Assembly (NCBI RefSeq): GCF_001475935.1
Contig: NZ_LDQA01000024.1
Location: 62,001 to 126,000 of the forward strand
Length of the DNA stretch: 64,000 nt
DNA from: Aureimonas ureilytica
GTDB lineage: Bacteria > Pseudomonadota > Alphaproteobacteria > Rhizobiales > Rhizobiaceae
Direction: 5' to 3'
Below are positions 25,177 to 32,459 of this stretch, piece after piece. Both the position numbers and the translations under genes were made by a program. Positions within the stretch are counted from its first letter, which is position 1, and each line of letters opens with the position of its first letter. The notes beneath the pieces were generated by a model. The model was not told the origin of the DNA and did not search any database. It was given only the letters and a program-made list of their open reading frames with translations.

Positions 25177-25944
25177 TTGCAAAAGCGTCCCTGGATCGGC
25201 ACCAGCTGGAAGATGAACAAGACGATCGCGGAGGCCGACGCCTTCTGCGAAACCCTCAAAGCCTCGGATCGCTCGCGCCGGTCCGACGATGCCCAGCTCT
25301 TCGTCATCCCGCCCTTCACCGTCCTGCACCGCGTGGCGGAGCATCTGAAGGAGACGGACGTCATCGTCGGCGCGCAGAATGCGCATTGGAAGGATGCAGG
25401 TGCCTGGACCGGCGAGGTTTCGGTGCCGCAGGTTCGCGATTGCGGCGCGGCGCTGGTCGAGATCGGCCATTCCGAACGACGCACCTATTTCAACGAAACG
25501 GACGAGACCGTGGCCCTGAAGACGGCTGCCGTCGTTCGCCATGGGCTGACCGCTCTCGTCTGCATCGGCGACACCCGCGAGGAATACGACGCCGGGCGTA
25601 CCGAAGAAGCGCTGGAGCGCCAGGTTCTGGCCGCGATCTCCGAGGTGGATTGGGCCAGCGGGGCGAAGGTGATCCTCGCCTATGAGCCGGTGTGGTCGAT
25701 CGGCGAAGGCGGCACACCCGCCGAGCCCGACTTCGCCGACGCCCAGCACAAGCGCATCAAGGCGCTGACCGCAGACAAGCTCGGGGCTTCGCTCTCGGTC
25801 GTCTATGGCGGCAGCGTCAATCCCGGCAACTGCGTCGATCTGGCCCTGTGTGAGCATATCGACGGCCTCTTCATCGGTCGCTCCGCCTGGAATGCGGACG
25901 GCTATCTCGGCATCGTCGCCGACGTCACGGCCGCGCTCGGCTGA
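25177..25944 (+). CDS. tpiA: Triosephosphate isomerase family protein (EryH-like)
   Basis: 255 residues if read from the TTG at 25177, which has GGAGGA six bases upstream; no ATG exists nearby, so a non-ATG start is needed. All TPI catalytic residues are kept: Lys in GTSWKMNKT, His in EIGHSERR, Glu in [11 protein letters not shown], and the GGSVNPGN phosphate loop. The opening [11 protein letters not shown] instead of the usual NWKMNG resembles, from memory, the L-erythrulose-1-phosphate isomerases (EryH/LerI) of erythritol loci. With the EryI-like RpiB nearby, a tetrulose-phosphate role is more likely than housekeeping TPI; classical TPI activity is not excluded. Confidence 0.88.
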   Translation: MQKRPWIGTSWKMNKTIAEADAFCETLKASDRSRRSDDAQLFVIPPFTVLHRVAEHLKETDVIVGAQNAHWKDAGAWTGEVSVPQVRDCGAALVEIGHSERRTYFNETDETVALKTAAVVRHGLTALVCIGDTREEYDAGRTEEALERQVLAAISEVDWASGAKVILAYEPVWSIGEGGTPAEPDFADAQHKRIKALTADKLGASLSVVYGGSVNPGNCVDLALCEHIDGLFIGRSAWNADGYLGIVADVTAALG

Positions 25945-25967
25945 GCCCCACGGAAGGACAAGACCCC

Positions 25968-27032
25968 ATGGCCCTGATCACCCTCCGCCAGCTTCTCGAC
26001 CATGCCGCCGAGTATGGCTACGGCGTGCCCGCGTTCAACATCAACAACATGGAGCAAGGGCTCGCCATTCTGGCCGCCGCCCAGAAGACTTCTTCGCCTG
26101 TCATCCTTCAGGCGAGCCGCGGCGCGCGCGCCTATGCCAACGACCTGATCCTCGCTCGCCTGATCGAGGGGCTGGCGGAAATGCATCCCGACATTCCGCT
26201 CTGCATGCATCTCGACCACGGCAACAACGAAGCCACCTGCATCACCGCCATCCAGCACGGATTCACCTCCGTTATGATGGACGGCTCGCTCCAGGAAGAC
26301 GGCGCGTCGCTCGCCGACTACGCCTACAATGCCGGGATCACCCGCCGCGTCTCCGATATGGCCCATTGGTGCGGCGCCTCGGTGGAGGGCGAGATCGGCG
26401 TTCTCGGCTCGCTCGAAACCGGCTCGGGCGAAAAGGAAGACGGACACGGCTTCGAGGGCACGCTCAGCCATGACCAGCTTCTGACCGACCCGAACGAGGC
26501 GGCGCGCTTTGTGGAGGACACGCATGTCGATGCGCTCGCCGTCGCCATGGGAACCTCGCACGGCGCCTACAAATTCTCGCGCAAGCCCGATGGCGATGTC
26601 CTGGCGATGAACGTCATCGAAGCCATCCACCAGAAGCTACCGAACACGCATCTCGTCATGCACGGCTCTTCCTCCGTGCCGGAGGATCTGCAGGAGATCG
26701 TCAACAAGTATGGTGGTGAGATCAAGCCGACCTGGGGCGTGCCGGTGGAGGAGATCCAGCGCGGCATTCGTCATGGCGTGCGCAAGATCAATATCGACAC
26801 CGACTGCCGCTTGGCGATGACCGGTGCGATCCGCAAGGTCTTCGCCGAGAAGCCGGAGGAATTTGACCCCCGCAAATATCTAGGACCTGCCATGGCGGCC
26901 GTCACAAAGCTCGCCGCGCAGCGCTTCGAGGAGTTCGGCACGGCGGGCCATGCTCCGGGCATCAAGCCTATCGCTTTGGCCGACATGGCCAAGCGCTATC
27001 GGAATGGTTCGCTGAAGACTTCCGTGGCCTAA
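25968..27032 (+). CDS. fba: Class II fructose-bisphosphate aldolase (Calvin-cycle subtype)
   Basis: 354 residues. Zinc and catalytic motifs are in place: CMHLDHGNN near residue 78-86, EGEIGVLG near 141, GTSHGAYKF near 190, [11 protein letters not shown] near 225 and [17 protein letters not shown] near 266. The sequence type ([25 protein letters not shown]) is that of CbbA. It condenses or splits triose phosphates, and CbbA enzymes also act on erythrose 4-phosphate plus DHAP. Begins 23 bases after tpiA, with GGAAGGA; last gene of the operon. Confidence 0.93.
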   Translation: MALITLRQLLDHAAEYGYGVPAFNINNMEQGLAILAAAQKTSSPVILQASRGARAYANDLILARLIEGLAEMHPDIPLCMHLDHGNNEATCITAIQHGFTSVMMDGSLQEDGASLADYAYNAGITRRVSDMAHWCGASVEGEIGVLGSLETGSGEKEDGHGFEGTLSHDQLLTDPNEAARFVEDTHVDALAVAMGTSHGAYKFSRKPDGDVLAMNVIEAIHQKLPNTHLVMHGSSSVPEDLQEIVNKYGGEIKPTWGVPVEEIQRGIRHGVRKINIDTDCRLAMTGAIRKVFAEKPEEFDPRKYLGPAMAAVTKLAAQRFEEFGTAGHAPGIKPIALADMAKRYRNGSLKTSVA

Positions 27033-27071
27033 TTCGGGCCGGTCCATACCGCGCTTCGCGCGATTTCCGAG

Positions 27072-27102
27072 GCCGACGCCCATCTAGGGCGACGGCTTTT
27101 TT
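27072..27102 (+). terminator. Intrinsic terminator after fba
   Basis: GCCGACGCCC (27072-27081) pairs with GGGCGACGGC (27087-27096) except for one A-A mismatch, loop of five, followed by six T. Ends the tkt-tpiA-fba transcript. Confidence 0.9.
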
Positions 27103-27484
27103 CGTGCCTACGGGGCGTCCGCCCTCCCCGCATCCCCCCGCACGATCGGTTCTTCTCTAGGCGAGACGCCAAGCGGGACTGGCGCGTGCGATCAACAATG
27201 ACCCCATCGCGTGAAAGCGCAGAGCGGGCTTGGGATCTGCGGCTCGAGTGACGCGCGTCAACCTGGGTGCCGAATGAGTGCCCTCTCAAACGTGTATGGG
27301 GCGTTCAATACAAGCTGCGTCACGCCTTCATGCGACGGGTGTGCATAGGGATCGGAAATGCTCAAGAGCCCATGTCGACGGGCTTTCGTGGCGTGAGATG
27401 CGGCTTCGACAGAATCGGGCAGTGGCCGGTTCCTCGCCCTCGAGAATCACGCGTTGCCTGGCATGGAACGCCTGACGCGACAGC

Positions 27485-27500
27485 GTTGACAGATGGCAAC
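27485..27500. promoter_or_regulatory. parS-like centromere site, upstream of repA
   Basis: GTTGACAGATGGCAAC, an imperfect 16-bp palindrome (GTTG-CA-TG-CAAC kept). It differs at two positions from the site at 32416 read on the other strand, and has the GTT...AAC ends of RepB parS sites, but GA instead of GC in the centre. Confidence 0.6.
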
Positions 27501-27649
27501 ATGTGCAGAGCTCGAAAATAACAACATAAAACAGACACTTAGAGGCGGTCGTATCGTTGCCTCGGACCGGAGTGCTCTGCTGCGCTTTGACCAGCTATAT
27601 GATTAATTGAGGCGGATTTGACTCTTAACGTCCCTACGCGCATCCTCGT

Positions 27650-27686
27650 TAACGGTTTTAGCCGTTAGATGTACCGAGTGCCGTTA
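27650..27686. promoter_or_regulatory. CCGTTA repeat cluster, candidate RepA operator
   Basis: TAACGG (27650-27655) and CCGTTA (27662-27667) make an inverted repeat with a six-base spacer, and a further CCGTTA lies at 27681-27686. Position, in the leader before repA, suits RepA autorepression of the repABC promoter. Confidence 0.4.
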
Positions 27687-27887
27687 CTGATGGATGGAAG
27701 CGCAAACCTCGGGTTGGACCCGAATGCTCCACATTCTCCCGAGCCGGATGTGGTTTCGGGCGGTCACAGCGGCCGTGCGTCTCGCCGCGCCGGAACAGAG
27801 CGCACGAAACGGCCCCGCGCGGAAACGACGCGCGTTCCCAAACGAGGCGAAGCTTTGTCCAAGCCGACATCCCCTGCCCGCGAGACC

Positions 27888-29093
27888 ATGCCGGCCGATG
27901 AGCAGATTGCCGCCGACGCGCGGCTTTTGTCGAGTCAGTTGCAGGCGATGCGACAGCGGCTTTTCCCGCCGACGTCCAGCAAGTCGCTGCGCCCCTTCAC
28001 CTCGGGGGAAGCGGCGCGGTTGATCGGCGTGTCCGACAGTTATCTGCGCCAACTCTCCATCTCCGGCGAAGGCCCGCAGCCCGAGGTCGGCCCGTCCGGC
28101 CGTCGCTCCTATACGCTGGGTGATATCAACGCGCTGCGTCGCCACTTGGCCGGCCAGCACGAAGCCGGCTCGATGAAGGCGCGCCAATATCTGAAATGGC
28201 GCCGCCCGGAAGACGGCGAGCATCTTCAGATCATCGCCGTCACCAACTTCAAGGGCGGGTCGGGCAAGACGACGACGTCGGCCCACCTTGCTCAGTTTCT
28301 AGCGCTGCAAGGCTATCGGACGCTCGCGGTCGATCTCGATCCGCAGGCGTCTTTTTCCGCGCTTCTCGGCTATCAGCCCGAACTCGACCTTACCGGCAAT
28401 GACACGCTGTACGGCGCGATCCGATATGACGAGGAGCGCGTTCCGCTCGCCAGCATCATCCGCCCGACCTATTTCGACGGGCTGCACCTCGTGCCGGGCA
28501 ATCTCGAGCTCCAGGAGTTCGAGCACGCGACCCCCCGGCAACTGGCCGAGGCGCAGCGCGAGGGGCTGGCCAGCGAGCGTCTGTTCTTCGCGCGGGTGCA
28601 GGATGCGCTCCGCGAGGTCGAGGACGATTACGATGTGGTCGTGATCGATTGCCCTCCGCAGCTGGGTTTCCTGACGCTCGGCGCGCTGTGCGCGGCGACC
28701 TCGGTCCTGGTGACTGTGCATCCGCAGATGCTCGACGTCGCCTCCATGAGCCAGTTCCTCTTCATGACGTCGGACCTCCTGCAGGTCGTGCGGGAGGCCG
28801 GCGGCGATCTCAATTTCGACTTCCTGCGCTATCTCGTGACACGCTACGAGCCCCATGACGGGCCGCAGGCGCAGATCGCCGGGTTTCTGCGCGCGCAGTT
28901 CGGCAGCCGCGTCCTGACGAACCCGATGTTGAAATCCACGGCGCTGAGCGATGCGGGTCTGACCAAGCAGACGCTTTACGAGGTCGCCCGCGAGAACTTC
29001 TCCCGCTCGACCTACGATCGGGCCATGGAGTCGTTGACCGCTGTCAACAGCGAAGTGGAAGACCTGATCCTCGCCAGTTGGGGGCGCGGCTGA
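27888..29093 (+). CDS. repA: Plasmid partitioning ATPase RepA (ParA family)
   Basis: 401 residues from the ATG at 27888, the usual length; a TTG at 27855 with GAGGCGAAG upstream is an alternative. Residues about 10-90 form the RepA N-terminal region with a winged-helix-like motif (SGEAARLIGVSDSYLRQLSISG) used for operator binding. The deviant Walker A NFKGGSGKTTTSAHLAQ is near 121-137, Walker A' DLDPQASFSALLG near 148 and Walker B VVVIDCPPQLGFLTLGAL near 248. It drives segregation together with RepB and represses the repABC promoter. A parS-like site sits inside its 3' end. Confidence 0.95.
   Translation: MPADEQIAADARLLSSQLQAMRQRLFPPTSSKSLRPFTSGEAARLIGVSDSYLRQLSISGEGPQPEVGPSGRRSYTLGDINALRRHLAGQHEAGSMKARQYLKWRRPEDGEHLQIIAVTNFKGGSGKTTTSAHLAQFLALQGYRTLAVDLDPQASFSALLGYQPELDLTGNDTLYGAIRYDEERVPLASIIRPTYFDGLHLVPGNLELQEFEHATPRQLAEAQREGLASERLFFARVQDALREVEDDYDVVVIDCPPQLGFLTLGALCAATSVLVTVHPQMLDVASMSQFLFMTSDLLQVVREAGGDLNFDFLRYLVTRYEPHDGPQAQIAGFLRAQFGSRVLTNPMLKSTALSDAGLTKQTLYEVARENFSRSTYDRAMESLTAVNSEVEDLILASWGRG
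29033..29048. promoter_or_regulatory. parS-like centromere site inside the 3' end of repA
   Basis: GTTGACCGCTGTCAAC fits the known repABC parS consensus GTTNNNNGCNNNNAAC at every fixed base and is a near-perfect palindrome (GTTGAC/GTCAAC). It differs from the 32416 site (reverse strand) at one base. It encodes part of the C-terminus of RepA. Confidence 0.75.
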
Positions 29094-29147
29094 GATGGCG
29101 GCACAGCTCGATAGAGACTTGAATCGAACGGCGTGGGGGGCACGCCC

Positions 29148-30176
29148 ATGAGCCGCCGCCGCGACGAACTCAAGGCCCTTCTAGGCGGAACCAGCCAGCC
29201 GGAGACGCCGGCCCCCGAGCCTCAAGCGGAAGTGGGTCGCCCGCGCGCGCATTCGAGTTCCGGGGCGGTGAAGGCCATGGGGCTGGCGCTCGGCAATCTG
29301 CGGGCCGAGGCCCAAGACGCACGCCTCCTGCGCGAACAGGTGGCCAAGGGCGAAAAGATCATCGAGATCGATCCCGGTCTGATCGAACCGGCCTTCGTGG
29401 CCGATCGGCTGTCGCAGCCCGACCGCTCGGACGAAGCCTTCGACGCGCTGTGCCGGTCGATCGAGAGCGGCGGCCAGGAAGTGCCCGTCCTCGTGCGCCC
29501 GCATCCGGAGGCGGACAAGGCGCGCGCGGGCTGGTATCAGACCGCCTATGGCCATCGCCGCATTGCGGCCACCCGCGCCCTCGGGATCAAGGTCCGCGCC
29601 GTCGTTCGGCCGCTCAGCGACGAAGAACTGGTCGTGGCGCAGGGCAAGGAAAATTCCGAGCGGCGCGACCTGTCCTTCATCGAACGCGCCTTGTTCGCCG
29701 AAGCCTTGCTGCGGCGGGGTTTCGAACGCGGCACGGTGCAGTCGGCCTTGTCTCTGCATAAGGCCGAGATGACGCGCCTGCTTCAGGTCGCCGATGCGGT
29801 TCCCGTCGATATCGCGCGCGCCATCGGCCCCGCGCCCAAGGCGGGGCGGACGCGCTGGATGCTCCTTGCGGACCAGCTCAAGACGCCGAGCGCCCGAGAC
29901 AAGGCCGAGCGCGAGATCGCGACGGAGCGCTTCGCCAAAGCGACCAGCGACGAGCGCTTCGTTCTCATCCTGCAGCGGCTGACGAAGCGCAGCAAGGGCA
30001 GCGCAGACACTGCGGAGGCCCTGACGGAAGATGGTGGACGCGTGGTGGCGACCATCCGGCGCGACGCCAAACGGCCTGTCATCGAATTCAAGGGCGAGGC
30101 GGATTTTGCCGCTTTCGTCGCCGACGAGATTCCCGCGCTCTACGCTGCCTTCAAGGCGCGAGGCCGAGAGGACTGA
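29148..30176 (+). CDS. repB: Plasmid partitioning protein RepB (ParB family)
   Basis: 342 residues from the ATG at 29148 with GGGGGG upstream. N-terminal MSRRRDELKALL is the RepA-interaction type start; the ParB/Srx-like core includes QEVPVLVRPHP and YGHRRIAATRALG with VVAQGKENSERRDLSFIERALFAEALLRRG, and the helix-turn-helix is near QSALSLHKAEMTRLLQVADAVP (about residues 196-217). It binds parS and stimulates RepA ATPase. Gap to repA is 54 bases; same operon. Confidence 0.95.
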   Translation: MSRRRDELKALLGGTSQPETPAPEPQAEVGRPRAHSSSGAVKAMGLALGNLRAEAQDARLLREQVAKGEKIIEIDPGLIEPAFVADRLSQPDRSDEAFDALCRSIESGGQEVPVLVRPHPEADKARAGWYQTAYGHRRIAATRALGIKVRAVVRPLSDEELVVAQGKENSERRDLSFIERALFAEALLRRGFERGTVQSALSLHKAEMTRLLQVADAVPVDIARAIGPAPKAGRTRWMLLADQLKTPSARDKAEREIATERFAKATSDERFVLILQRLTKRSKGSADTAEALTEDGGRVVATIRRDAKRPVIEFKGEADFAAFVADEIPALYAAFKARGRED

Positions 30177-30256
30177 GCTTTCCGGTGGCGTCAGTCATCG
30201 GGAAACCGCAAACGTAACCAGCCGACGAAAGGACAGAGATCGAGGCAAGACCCAAG

Positions 30257-30293
30257 AAAAAAAGGCCCCCGAAACGAGACGCTCCGGAAGCCC
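30257..30293 (-). terminator. Intrinsic terminator of the counter-transcribed RNA
   Basis: On the minus strand GGCTTCCGGA pairs with TTTCGGGGGCC-side bases to give a 10-bp stem (three G-T pairs) with a 10-base loop, followed by seven T. The same sequence on the plus strand would be a hairpin in the repC leader. Confidence 0.75.
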
Positions 30294-30310
30294 TTTCAAG
30301 ATGTAGCAAT
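30257..30310 (-). ncRNA. Counter-transcribed RNA of the repABC cassette (incA/RepE type)
   Basis: The repB-repC gap (221 bases) holds, on the minus strand, a -35 box TTGACA (30337-30342), then about 30 bases to a plausible start near 30305-30310 and an intrinsic terminator ending in seven T (30257-30263). The predicted transcript is about 50 nucleotides and antisense to the repC leader. That is the standard layout of the small RNA which limits RepC synthesis and causes incompatibility in repABC plasmids. The -10 element is weak, so the 5' end is approximate. Confidence 0.7.
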
Positions 30311-30313
30311 CTG

Positions 30314-30342
30314 AAAGAATCATGTCCGGTCTGCTCTGTCAA
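30314..30342 (-). promoter_or_regulatory. Promoter of the counter-transcribed RNA
   Basis: TTGACA on the minus strand (30337-30342) is a perfect -35. At 15-17 bases spacing the sequence is GATTCTTT, a poor -10, as is common in alphaproteobacteria. Confidence 0.5.
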
Positions 30343-30397
30343 GAGTCGGCTCTGTTCCGGCAATGCCTCTGCTTGGCCTCGAGCCTGAAACAGGGAC

Positions 30398-31747
30398 ATG
30401 ATCGAGATCCATTGGAACTCGCCTTTCGGGGCGCGGCCGCTGTCGGCTGCCCTGATCCGGCGGGAGGACGGCGTTCGCCGCGCGCAGGCGCGGCTACGCG
30501 AGGATAGTGCTTGCGCAGGTGAAACAAGCGCGGAGGAGGGGCCCGACAAATGGGCGCTGCTTCGAGCTTTGACGGAAGCGCGAGCCCGGTTCGGCCTGTC
30601 GGATCGCACCATCGCCGTATTGGAGGCGCTCGTGTCGTGCCACGCCGGAAAACGGATCGATCCCGCGCGCCCGCAAATCGTTTTCCCGTCCAATCGCGAG
30701 CTGTCGCTGCGAACGCGCGGCATGGCAGATGCGACGCTGCGCCGGCATCTGGCCAGCCTGATCGAGGCGGGGCTTCTGCTTCGCCGCGACAGCCCCAATG
30801 GAAAGCGATACCGGCGGCGGGATGTGGAGCAGGGCGATGAAGCGTTCGGGTTCGATCTCTCTCCCTTCGCTCTTTCAGCGGATGTGATTCAGGCCGCGGC
30901 GGAGGCGGCGCGCGCCGAAGCTCGGGCCATCCGTTACATCAAGACGGATATCTCTCTCTGCCGCCGCGATATCCGAAAGATATTGGATGTGGCTCTCTCC
31001 GAAGGGCGCGCGGGAGATTGGACCGACCTGGAGCAGCGCTGGATCGACGTCATTCGACCGCTTGCGCGCAACGCTCCAGTCGCGGAGCTTACAGCGCGCC
31101 TGCGTGAATGCGCCGATCTTCGCACTCAAGCCGAAACGCGTTATCTATCAAGCCTTTCTGAACAAGAAATGAGCGGCAATGACGTATCAAACGAGCGTCA
31201 CTATCAAAGTTCAAAAACAGAAACATCTATTGAATCCAGCATCGACGAAAAGAATGAAGAAAATTCCGACGGGGGTCTCCGGTCTGACAAGGAAACGGGT
31301 TTAGACGCTGATCTGGCGCCGCAAGCCTCAACTCAGTCGAAGGGGAAGACACGCTCGCTCAGCGAAGCTCCCGCATGGAAGGGCAGGAGCCTGACGTCGC
31401 GCAGAGACGCGGCAAGACTGGATGAGCCCGACATTGCGACGGTTCTCGAAATTTGCCCGAGCTTGTCCGACTACAGCATGGGGCCCATACGCTCGCCGGG
31501 GGAATTGGAAGCCGTGGCGGACCGTGTCCGCGGCTTCCTCGGCATCTCACGAGATGCCTACCGTTCGGCGCAGTCCGCGATGGGGCCGTTTCAGGCGGCG
31601 GTGACGATTGCGGCGCTCTTGGAGCGTGCCGAACACATTCGCTCGCCCGGTGGATATTTGCGCGCGCTGACGCATAAGGCCGCGACCAAGGGGTTCCGTC
31701 TCGGTCCAATGCTGGAGGCTCTGCGCAACCATGCTCTGCGAAGCTGA
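30398..31747 (+). CDS. repC: Plasmid replication initiator RepC
   Basis: 449 residues, slightly longer than most RepC (about 400-440). The N-terminal NSPFGARPLSAALI and DKWALLRALTEARARFGLSDRTIAVLEALVS, with VFPSNRELSLRTRGMADATLRRHLASLIEAGLLLRRDSPNGKRY, are the RepC DNA-binding core. A low-complexity linker rich in Ser, Glu and Asn (about residues 250-310) is encoded by AT-rich DNA. The C-terminal domain ends SPGGYLRALTHKAATKGFRLGPMLEAL. It binds the origin within its own gene to start replication. A CAGGGAC ribosome site precedes the ATG; expression is limited by the antisense RNA upstream. Confidence 0.95.
   Translation: MIEIHWNSPFGARPLSAALIRREDGVRRAQARLREDSACAGETSAEEGPDKWALLRALTEARARFGLSDRTIAVLEALVSCHAGKRIDPARPQIVFPSNRELSLRTRGMADATLRRHLASLIEAGLLLRRDSPNGKRYRRRDVEQGDEAFGFDLSPFALSADVIQAAAEAARAEARAIRYIKTDISLCRRDIRKILDVALSEGRAGDWTDLEQRWIDVIRPLARNAPVAELTARLRECADLRTQAETRYLSSLSEQEMSGNDVSNERHYQSSKTETSIESSIDEKNEENSDGGLRSDKETGLDADLAPQASTQSKGKTRSLSEAPAWKGRSLTSRRDAARLDEPDIATVLEICPSLSDYSMGPIRSPGELEAVADRVRGFLGISRDAYRSAQSAMGPFQAAVTIAALLERAEHIRSPGGYLRALTHKAATKGFRLGPMLEALRNHALRS
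31141..31270. other. AT-rich segment in repC, candidate replication origin
   Basis: This segment of about 130 bases is far richer in A and T than the surrounding coding sequence, and TATCAA occurs three times (31146, 31185, 31202). In repABC plasmids the origin lies within repC in an AT-rich stretch, so this is the best candidate for oriV. The protein linker it encodes is low-complexity, in keeping with DNA-level selection. Confidence 0.65.
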
Positions 31748-31814
31748 TCGGCCATGGCGCATCGTCGGAAAGATGAGCTTACGGACAAGGTGTGAAGGAC
31801 CGAGCGAGGCCCGC

Positions 31815-32252
31815 TCAGCGATAGGGGCCGTCGAACAGATCTCCGAGCGCCTTGCTGGCCATCCAGCGCTCCCGGCGTCGGCGACGATGTTCCGGCCTGT
31901 CGTGGTTGAGATGGCAGCGCTGGCACAAGGCGGCGAGATTGCTCGACGCGTTGTTGGCGAGATCATGGTCGAGATGTGCGCAGGCCAGCCAGACACGCGT
32001 CCAGGACACCGGGATGGACGGCGCGAGGTCGGACGGGGCAGGACGCGCGTTGCGCAAGGTGCGGCCGCGTCGATCGAGCCAGACGGCTGCGCTCTCGTCC
32101 CACCAGGCGCCATCTTCGCTGACGCAGATCAAGGCACCGTGTGGGCGCCGGCAATGGTCGCAGCGCCCCTTGGCACGGCGAAAGCGGATGGAACGGGAAA
32201 GCTCGCGCCAGTCGATGGGATAGAAGCCGCGCATCTCGCGCTTGATCGGCAT
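31815..32252 (-). CDS. HNH endonuclease family protein
   Basis: 145 residues. The C-terminal half has the HNH pattern: LACAHLDHDLANNASSNLAALCQRCHLNHD, with His-Asp-His near residues 94-98, the central Asn at SSN and His near 116. Zinc-type cysteine pairs are CDHC (about 31) and CQRC (about 114). N-terminal FYPIDWRELSRSIRFRRAKGRCDHC is typical of free-standing HNH proteins of plasmids and phages. It lies next to repABC, convergent with repC. Role (restriction, homing or nicking) unknown. Start could be six codons later. Confidence 0.8.
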   Translation of the reverse strand: MPIKREMRGFYPIDWRELSRSIRFRRAKGRCDHCRRPHGALICVSEDGAWWDESAAVWLDRRGRTLRNARPAPSDLAPSIPVSWTRVWLACAHLDHDLANNASSNLAALCQRCHLNHDRPEHRRRRRERWMASKALGDLFDGPYR

Positions 32253-32402
32253 GGCAGGCTCGCAAACTCGCTGGGGCCGGTGAGAGTCTCGCCTCAGCGG
32301 GACGCGATCACGGGGCGGTTGTCAAGTCTGGCGATGTCAGGAATGGGCGCTGCGCAGGGATGCGAGCCCGAGCTGGGCAACGGCGGTGCGCGGAAGGCCG
32401 CG

Positions 32403-32444
32403 CCTGTGTCGATCGGTTGCCAGCGGTCAACCGATCGACACAGG
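32403..32444. repeat. 17-bp-arm perfect inverted repeat with parS-like core
   Basis: Arms CCTGTGTCGATCGGTTG (32403-32419) and CAACCGATCGACACAGG (32428-32444) are perfectly complementary with an 8-base loop. Its centre, GTTGCCAGCGGTCAAC (32416-32431), matches the repABC parS consensus GTTNNNNGCNNNNAAC exactly. The remaining 207-base gap downstream of the HNH gene holds nothing else I recognise. As RNA it would also be a strong hairpin at the 3' end of the convergent aminotransferase gene, but no T-tract follows. Confidence 0.75.
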
Positions 32445-32459
32445 GTTTGGGTGCCGAAC

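Larger units (their letters stand above)
27103..27887. other. Upstream control region of repABC
   Basis: 785 bases with no convincing gene. The left half is ordinary GC-rich sequence. From about 27500 to 27670 it is clearly more AT-rich (for example GAAAATAACAACATAAAAC) and probably holds the repABC promoter; TTTGAC occurs at 27585 and 27617, but no spacing is convincing enough to choose. It contains a parS-like site and a CCGTTA repeat cluster, listed separately. The frame of repA stays open back to 27669, but that stretch reads as low-complexity sequence unlike RepA family starts. Confidence 0.55.

Noticed and set aside
23101-25857. A 918-codon open frame on the minus strand across tkt and tpiA
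   Set aside because: It is antisense to two clear genes; long antisense frames are expected in GC-rich DNA, and the translation is low-complexity with no family likeness.
27249-27263. GTGACGCGCGTCAAC as a further parS
   Set aside because: Only 15 bases, lacks the GTT end and the NNNN-GC-NNNN spacing.
27669-27887. N-terminal extension of RepA from 27669
   Set aside because: The 73 extra residues are low-complexity, unlike RepA starts, and would put the repABC leader and CCGTTA cluster inside the gene; family length fits a start at 27888 (or 27855).
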